NCBI RefSeq assembly: GCF_001556865.1
Contig: NZ_LSJY01000001.1
Coordinates: 1-64,000 of the forward strand
Length of the DNA: 64,000 bases
Direction: 5' to 3'
Origin: Sphingobium sp. CCH11-B1
Lineage (GTDB): Bacteria; Pseudomonadota; Alphaproteobacteria; Sphingomonadales; Sphingomonadaceae
Shown here in pieces: positions 59,448 through 64,000 of the stretch (positions are counted from its first letter, which is position 1; each line of letters begins with the position of its first letter). Made by a program: the position numbers and the translations under genes. A model generated the notes under the pieces. The model searched no databases, was not told where the DNA came from, and worked only from the letters and a program-made list of their open reading frames with translations.

Positions 59448-61214
59448 TCAATCGGCCCAGGCCGCATCCTCCAGATGCAGTTCGGCGGCGGGACGGCTGC
59501 CCCAATCATCGATCTTCGCCTTGCCCGCGACCCAGAGCCGCCGGTCACGCGGCGCGCCGAGGATCGCCTGCCCAAGCTGGGTTTCAGCCTGGCGGAAAGC
59601 GATGGTCTTGATCGACCGGCCATCGTCGCCCGCCATCACTGCGCGCAAATGACCATTGCCCACGACATCGGCCTTCACGACCCGCATCGGCCCGGCGGCG
59701 ATCAACGGGGCGGGCCATCCCGCGCCATAGGGGCCGCCTTCGTCTATCGCGGCGACGAAATCCGGGTTCACGCCCGCCGGCGCGAGCACCGCATCGATCA
59801 GAAGCGCGCGGTCGTCCCGCGCCTTGGCCACCGCCGCCGAAAGCCGGTCGTCCAGATAATCGGCCAGCGCATCGATCCGGTCCGCCGCCACCGTCAGTCC
59901 CGCCGCCATCGCATGACCGCCGCCCGCGACCAGCAGGCCGCTGTCCTTCGCCGCCAGCACCGCCGCGCCCAGATCCACGCCCGATATCGACCGGCCCGAA
60001 CCCTTGCCCACGCCTGCCTCGTCCAGCGCGATCACGATGGCGGGGCGACCCGCCTTTTCCTTGATGCGGCCCGCGACGATGCCGATGACGCCGGGATGCC
60101 AGCCCGGGCCCGCAATCACCGCGACGGCGCGGTTTCCCTGCGCCGCGAGCATTTCTTCCGCCTGTTCCTGGACCGTCGCCTCGATCGCGCGGCGTTCCTC
60201 ATTATAATGGTCGAGTTGCGCCGCTATGCGCGCGGCCTCCAGCGGATCGTCGGTCGTCAGCAACCGCACGCCAAGATCCGCCTGCCCCACCCGGCCGCCG
60301 GCGTTGATCCGGGGGCCCAGCGCGAAGCCCAGGTCGTGGCACAGCGGCGGACGGGTCAGGCGGCTGGCATCGATCAAAGCGGAAAGGCCGACATTGCGGC
60401 GACGGGCCATGACCTTGAGGCCCTGCGCCACGAAAGCGCGGTTGAGGCCCTTCAACTGCGCCACATCCGCCACCGTGCCCAGCGCGACGATGTCGAGCAG
60501 GTCCATCAGCGCGGGCTCCGACCGGTTCGCGAACCAGCCGCGCGTGCGCAGCACGCGCACCAGCGCGGCGCTGAGCAGGAAGGCGACGCCCACCGCAGCC
60601 AGATGGCCGTGACAGGCGGCATCGGGATGTTCGTCCAGCCGGTTGGGGTTCACCAGCGCGAAGGCATCGGGCAACTGGGTCGCGCATTTGTGATGATCGA
60701 CCACCACGACGTCCACGCCCGTCGACCGCGCCATCGACAGCGCTTCGAACGCCTGCGCACCGCAATCGACCGTGACGATCAGCGTCGCCCCTTCGCCTGC
60801 CAGCCGTACCAGCGCCTCGCCCGACGGGCCATATCCTTCCATCAGACGGTCGGGGATATAGGGTCTGGCATGCAGGCCAAGATCGCGCAGCACGCGGATG
60901 AGCAGCGCCGCGCTGGTCGCGCCGTCCACGTCATAATCGCCGAAGATGCGCACATCCTCTTGCCCCTGCACCGCGTCGGCCAGCCGTTCGGCCGCGGCGT
61001 CCATGTCGCGGAACAGGCTGGGATCGGGCATGAACTGGCGGATCGTAGGGTTACGGTGCGCCTCCACCGCGTCGCGCGCGCAGCCCCGCGCCAGCAGCAA
61101 TTGCGTCACCAGATCGTCGGGCCTGCTCGTCGGCACCCGGCCATCCGCCTGCGCCCCGCGCCAGCGCCAGGGCTGGCCGCTGATCGACCGCGATATGTTG
61201 AGGGCGAATGTCAT
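59448..61214 (-). CDS. recJ: Single-stranded-DNA-specific exonuclease RecJ
   Basis: A 5'-3' ssDNA exonuclease used in recombination and mismatch repair. The 588 residues contain the DHH motifs IFGDYDVDGATSAAL, VTVDCGA and VVDHHKCATQLP, the GRINAGGR-type block (GPRINAGGRVGQADLG), and the DHHA1 region GHAMAAGLTV. The C-terminal OB-fold is present. The start at 61214 (MTFALNISRS) is acceptable. It is divergent from tamA. Confidence 0.95.
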   Translation of the reverse strand: MTFALNISRSISGQPWRWRGAQADGRVPTSRPDDLVTQLLLARGCARDAVEAHRNPTIRQFMPDPSLFRDMDAAAERLADAVQGQEDVRIFGDYDVDGATSAALLIRVLRDLGLHARPYIPDRLMEGYGPSGEALVRLAGEGATLIVTVDCGAQAFEALSMARSTGVDVVVVDHHKCATQLPDAFALVNPNRLDEHPDAACHGHLAAVGVAFLLSAALVRVLRTRGWFANRSEPALMDLLDIVALGTVADVAQLKGLNRAFVAQGLKVMARRRNVGLSALIDASRLTRPPLCHDLGFALGPRINAGGRVGQADLGVRLLTTDDPLEAARIAAQLDHYNEERRAIEATVQEQAEEMLAAQGNRAVAVIAGPGWHPGVIGIVAGRIKEKAGRPAIVIALDEAGVGKGSGRSISGVDLGAAVLAAKDSGLLVAGGGHAMAAGLTVAADRIDALADYLDDRLSAAVAKARDDRALLIDAVLAPAGVNPDFVAAIDEGGPYGAGWPAPLIAAGPMRVVKADVVGNGHLRAVMAGDDGRSIKTIAFRQAETQLGQAILGAPRDRRLWVAGKAKIDDWGSRPAAELHLEDAAWAD

Positions 61215-61354
61215 GATCCTGCTTTAGCGGCCGGCGAGTCCGGTGGGAAGCCGGGCAAATCATGTCGGACACGGAACCACGCCAACCGGTTCTGCGTATT
61301 GGCCCTTTACCGGGCTGTCACAACGTGCGCGGTACGGGAAAGGGGCAGCGCAGC

Positions 61355-63463
61355 GTGGGCAGGGAACGACAGGCACTTCATGTCCGGCGAATGCTGGGTC
61401 TGCTGCTGCTTGGCGCGTCTCCCCTTCCGCTCGCAGCCCAGACCACCCCCTCTTCCCCTTCCGCCCCGAACCAGGCGGAAGAGCCAATCGTCCCCGACGA
61501 TGAATTCGACGCGCGGATGCCCAAGGTGGAAGGGAGCGATCCGAAAGCCCAGCTTCCCTCGATCGACAGCTGGATCGACCAGCAAATGCCGTCCCAATCG
61601 ACGGCGCCGGCCGCATTGCCCCCGGCAACCGAGCCCGCCGAGGATCAGGAACTGGCCCAGCCGCTCCCGCCGCTCGACAGCGTCACCGTCCCGGTCACCG
61701 TCGCGGCGGACAGCGATCCCAATGCCAAGCTGCCGGAAATCCGCTACGCCACGCAGATAGAAGGGTTCGGCAAGACCGGGCTGGAGGATGAGTTCCGTGG
61801 CGAATCCGCGTTGATCGATGGCAAGGGCCGCGCCGACACCGCCACCATGGTGCAGCAGCGCGCCCGCGAGGACGAAAAACTGGCGGTGCGGCTGCTCTAT
61901 TCAGAGGGCTTTTATGATGCCACCGCGCTTTCCAGCCTGGAGCAGGATGGCGACAATGCGCTGAAGGCGGTCGTGTCCGTGACGCCGGGCAAGCGCTACA
62001 AGATCGGCAATATCGTCATCACAGCCGATCCTACCGTCCCGCCCGATCTGGTGCGCGACAGCCTGCCGCTCAAGACCGGCGACTATATCGTGGCCGCCAA
62101 TGTCGAAAGCGCGGAGGCCAATGTCGGCGTCCGGCTGCCTGAAAACGGCTATCCCTTCGCCAAGGTCGGGCAGCGCGACATATTGCTCGACGCCGCCACC
62201 GTCACGGGCGACTATACCCTGCCGGTCGAAGTTGGGCCGCGCGGGTCCTTCCGCCGGATCGTAACCAGCGGCGACAAGCAGGCGTTCGGCGCCGATCATA
62301 TGGAAGTCATCAAGCGCTATAAACCGGGCGAGCTGTACGACAGCCGCAAGGTCGATGATTTGCGCAAGGCGCTGGTGGCCACCGGCCTCTTCTCCTCCGT
62401 GGCGGTGGAACCGGTGCGAACCGGCGAGCCCGGTCCCGACGGCACCGAATATGTCGACCTGTCCGTCGAACAGGAGGCAGGGCCGCCGCGCACGCTGGCG
62501 GGGGAAGCCGGTTACGGCACCGGACAGGGATTCCGCGCGGAAGGGACGTGGACGCACCGCAACCTCTTCCCACCCGAAGGCGCGCTGATCGCAGGCGTGG
62601 TCGCGGGCACCCAGGAACAGGGCGTGTCCGGCACCTTCCGCCGGTCGAACGCGGGAAAGCGCGACAAGACCTTCCAGGCGGGCGTCACGCTCAATCATCA
62701 GAATTACGATGCCTATGAAGCCTTCACCGCCGGCGTGAACATCGGCTGGTCGCGCCAGTCGACACCGATCTTCCAGAAACGCTGGACCTACAGCTACGGC
62801 GCGGAAATCCTGGGCACCAACGAACAGGTGGTGGTCGACCCCGCGACAGGCGACAAGACGCGCCGCACCTATCTGATCGGCGGGCTGCCGGTCCAGATCG
62901 GCTACGACCGGTCGAACGATTTGCTGAACCCCACCAAGGGATTCCGCGCCAATCTGCGCGCCGAACCGGAAGGGTCGCTGCAGGGCAATTTCTCGCCCTA
63001 TCTGCGCGCGACCTTCGACCTCAGCGGCTATTATCCCGTGTCGGACAGCCTGGTGATCGCCGGCCGCGCCCGTGTCGGCACGATCAGCGGCGTGGCACGC
63101 GACGATGTCGCGCCTTCGCGCCGCATCTATGCCGGCGGCGGCGGATCGGTGCGCGGCTACGGCTATCAGGAACTGGGGCCCAAGGACGTGAACAACGATC
63201 CGATCGGCGGCCGTTCGGTCAACGAATTCGCGGTGGAGGGGCGCTATCGCTTCGGCAATTATGGCGTGGTCGCCTTCGTCGATGGCGGACAGGTGTATGA
63301 AAGCCAGATCCCCAAATTCAGCGACATGCGATATGGCGTGGGCATAGGGGGCCGCTTCTACACCAATTTCGGCCCCTTCCGCGCCGACATCGCCATGCCG
63401 ATCGACCGGCAACCGGGCGAATCCAAATTCGCCATCTATATCGGCATTGGGCAGGCCTTCTGA
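61355..63463 (+). CDS. tamA: TamA-like Omp85 outer-membrane assembly protein
   Basis: The outer-membrane half of the translocation and assembly module. The 702-residue product has a signal peptide (LLLLGASPLPLAAQ), an acidic Pro-rich linker, POTRA domains at about 130-370 (LYSEGFYDATALSSLE.., KRYKIGNIVI, GYPFAKVGQR) and a 16-strand barrel with the Omp85 motif GSVRGYGYQELGP. It ends in FAIYIGIGQAF. The GTG at 61355 has AAGGGG upstream; ATG 61391 is an alternative. It overlaps the tamB start by one base. Confidence 0.92.
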   Translation: MGRERQALHVRRMLGLLLLGASPLPLAAQTTPSSPSAPNQAEEPIVPDDEFDARMPKVEGSDPKAQLPSIDSWIDQQMPSQSTAPAALPPATEPAEDQELAQPLPPLDSVTVPVTVAADSDPNAKLPEIRYATQIEGFGKTGLEDEFRGESALIDGKGRADTATMVQQRAREDEKLAVRLLYSEGFYDATALSSLEQDGDNALKAVVSVTPGKRYKIGNIVITADPTVPPDLVRDSLPLKTGDYIVAANVESAEANVGVRLPENGYPFAKVGQRDILLDAATVTGDYTLPVEVGPRGSFRRIVTSGDKQAFGADHMEVIKRYKPGELYDSRKVDDLRKALVATGLFSSVAVEPVRTGEPGPDGTEYVDLSVEQEAGPPRTLAGEAGYGTGQGFRAEGTWTHRNLFPPEGALIAGVVAGTQEQGVSGTFRRSNAGKRDKTFQAGVTLNHQNYDAYEAFTAGVNIGWSRQSTPIFQKRWTYSYGAEILGTNEQVVVDPATGDKTRRTYLIGGLPVQIGYDRSNDLLNPTKGFRANLRAEPEGSLQGNFSPYLRATFDLSGYYPVSDSLVIAGRARVGTISGVARDDVAPSRRIYAGGGGSVRGYGYQELGPKDVNNDPIGGRSVNEFAVEGRYRFGNYGVVAFVDGGQVYESQIPKFSDMRYGVGIGGRFYTNFGPFRADIAMPIDRQPGESKFAIYIGIGQAF

Positions 63464-64000
63464 TGGCGCAGGACGACACCCTCCCCCCTTCCGACGCCGT
63501 CGTGGTCCGCGAAAAGCGGCCGCTCTGGCAGAAGATCGCGATTGGCGTCATCGGCCTTGTGGTCGCGCTGTTGCTGCTGGTCGGCGGGTTGCTGCTCGGC
63601 CTCAACACGCAGCCGGGCAAGCGTTTCCTGATCGGCCAGATCGCCGCGCTGCAGATGGAATCGGGGATGAAGATCGAGGTCGGCCGGATCGAAGGGTCGA
63701 TCTACAGCGACATGGTCATCCACGATCTGGTGCTGCGCGATCCCAAGGGCGTCTTTGCCGTATCCCCGCGCGTTCACGTGGTGTGGAAACCGTTCCGTTA
63801 CGTGAACAACCATATCTCCGTCAGCCTGCTGGAAAGCCCGCTGATCGTGCTGGCGCGCAGTCCTCAGTTCAACGTGACGCAGAGCGACCCCAACGCGCCG
63901 ATCCTGCCCGATCTCGACATCGACGTCGACCGGATGAAGATCGCGCGCTTCGTGCTGGCGCGGCCGGTGATCGGGCAGAAGCGCGAGATCGCGATCGACG
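63463..64000 (+). CDS. tamB: TamB-like translocation/assembly module protein, 5' part
   Basis: Truncated by the window edge; 179 codons are visible. It starts at 63463 in TGATG overlap with tamA. The N-terminal anchor at about 23-48 (IAIGVIGLVVALLLLVGGLLLGL) is followed by NTQPGKRFLIGQIAALQMESGMKIEVGRIEGSIY, the standard TamB opening, and DLVLRDPKGVFAVSPRVHVVWKP. TamB is an inner-membrane-anchored periplasmic bridge that works with TamA in outer-membrane protein or lipid delivery. Confidence 0.92.
   Translation, partial: MAQDDTLPPSDAVVVREKRPLWQKIAIGVIGLVVALLLLVGGLLLGLNTQPGKRFLIGQIAALQMESGMKIEVGRIEGSIYSDMVIHDLVLRDPKGVFAVSPRVHVVWKPFRYVNNHISVSLLESPLIVLARSPQFNVTQSDPNAPILPDLDIDVDRMKIARFVLARPVIGQKREIAID

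Noticed and set aside
61901..63412. A 503-residue minus-strand open frame
   Set aside because: Antisense to the tamA barrel; composition typical of a shadow frame.

Overview
The window is GC-rich, densely coded alphaproteobacterial chromosome, most likely from a sphingomonad (Sphingobium/Sphingomonas group). The evidence is a class I lysyl-tRNA synthetase, a PHA synthase with an Ala/Pro/Lys-rich phasin, several RcnB-like secreted proteins, a flavin-dependent tryptophan-halogenase homologue, a TonB-dependent receptor, DUF3297, a tamA/tamB pair, and dnaN and recF lying far apart. The genus is an inference from gene content, not from a marker gene. There is no rRNA operon and no CRISPR array.

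Layout. Bases 1-462 hold mobile-element debris: an IS21-type end abutting a frameshifted IS110 transposase relic. Bases 0.6-5.1 kb carry clpS, a phasin, PHA synthase and, divergently, an AlaC-type aminotransferase. Bases 5.2-9.0 kb carry a DUF2721 membrane protein overlapping an orphan 2Fe-2S subunit, a DODA-type dioxygenase, and a bphO-bphP pair whose phytochrome looks internally deleted. Bases 9.3-18.1 kb hold two RcnB-like genes around a prolyl-4-hydroxylase-like oxygenase, class I lysS, a PilZ protein, a DinG-like helicase overlapping a SixA-like phosphatase, and a proline iminopeptidase. Bases 18.3-29.9 kb hold a TonB-dependent receptor, a MarR-GNAT protein with a palindrome next to its start, a TM-PAS-GGDEF-EAL-PilZ protein, dnaN, an IalB-like protein, rlmN, a YkgJ-type protein and a small beta-barrel protein. 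Bases 30-46 kb are mostly housekeeping and envelope genes: cytochrome b561 with a sulfite-oxidase-fold lipoprotein, cfa, a trypsin-like protease, two CHAP proteins, recF, a periplasmic peroxiredoxin, a halogenase and an antiporter.

The accessory centre of the window is an integrative mobilizable element at about 46.83-59.29 kb. It is bounded by a 14-bp direct repeat of the 3' end of tRNA-Glu, which is intact at 59273-59347. It carries a tyrosine integrase, two AlpA/excisionase-type regulators, a RelB-YafQ toxin-antitoxin pair, a TraA-type relaxase-helicase with TraC and TraD, a candidate oriT between the divergent traA and traC, and cargo of unknown role. The cargo includes an STN-domain protein, a possible Tat substrate, a ribbon-helix-helix regulator and an alpha/beta hydrolase. 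No coupling protein or type IV secretion genes are present, so it would need a helper to move. A Phd-VapC pair sits just outside its left end.

After the element come recJ and the outer-membrane assembly pair tamA-tamB, with tamB running off the right edge.
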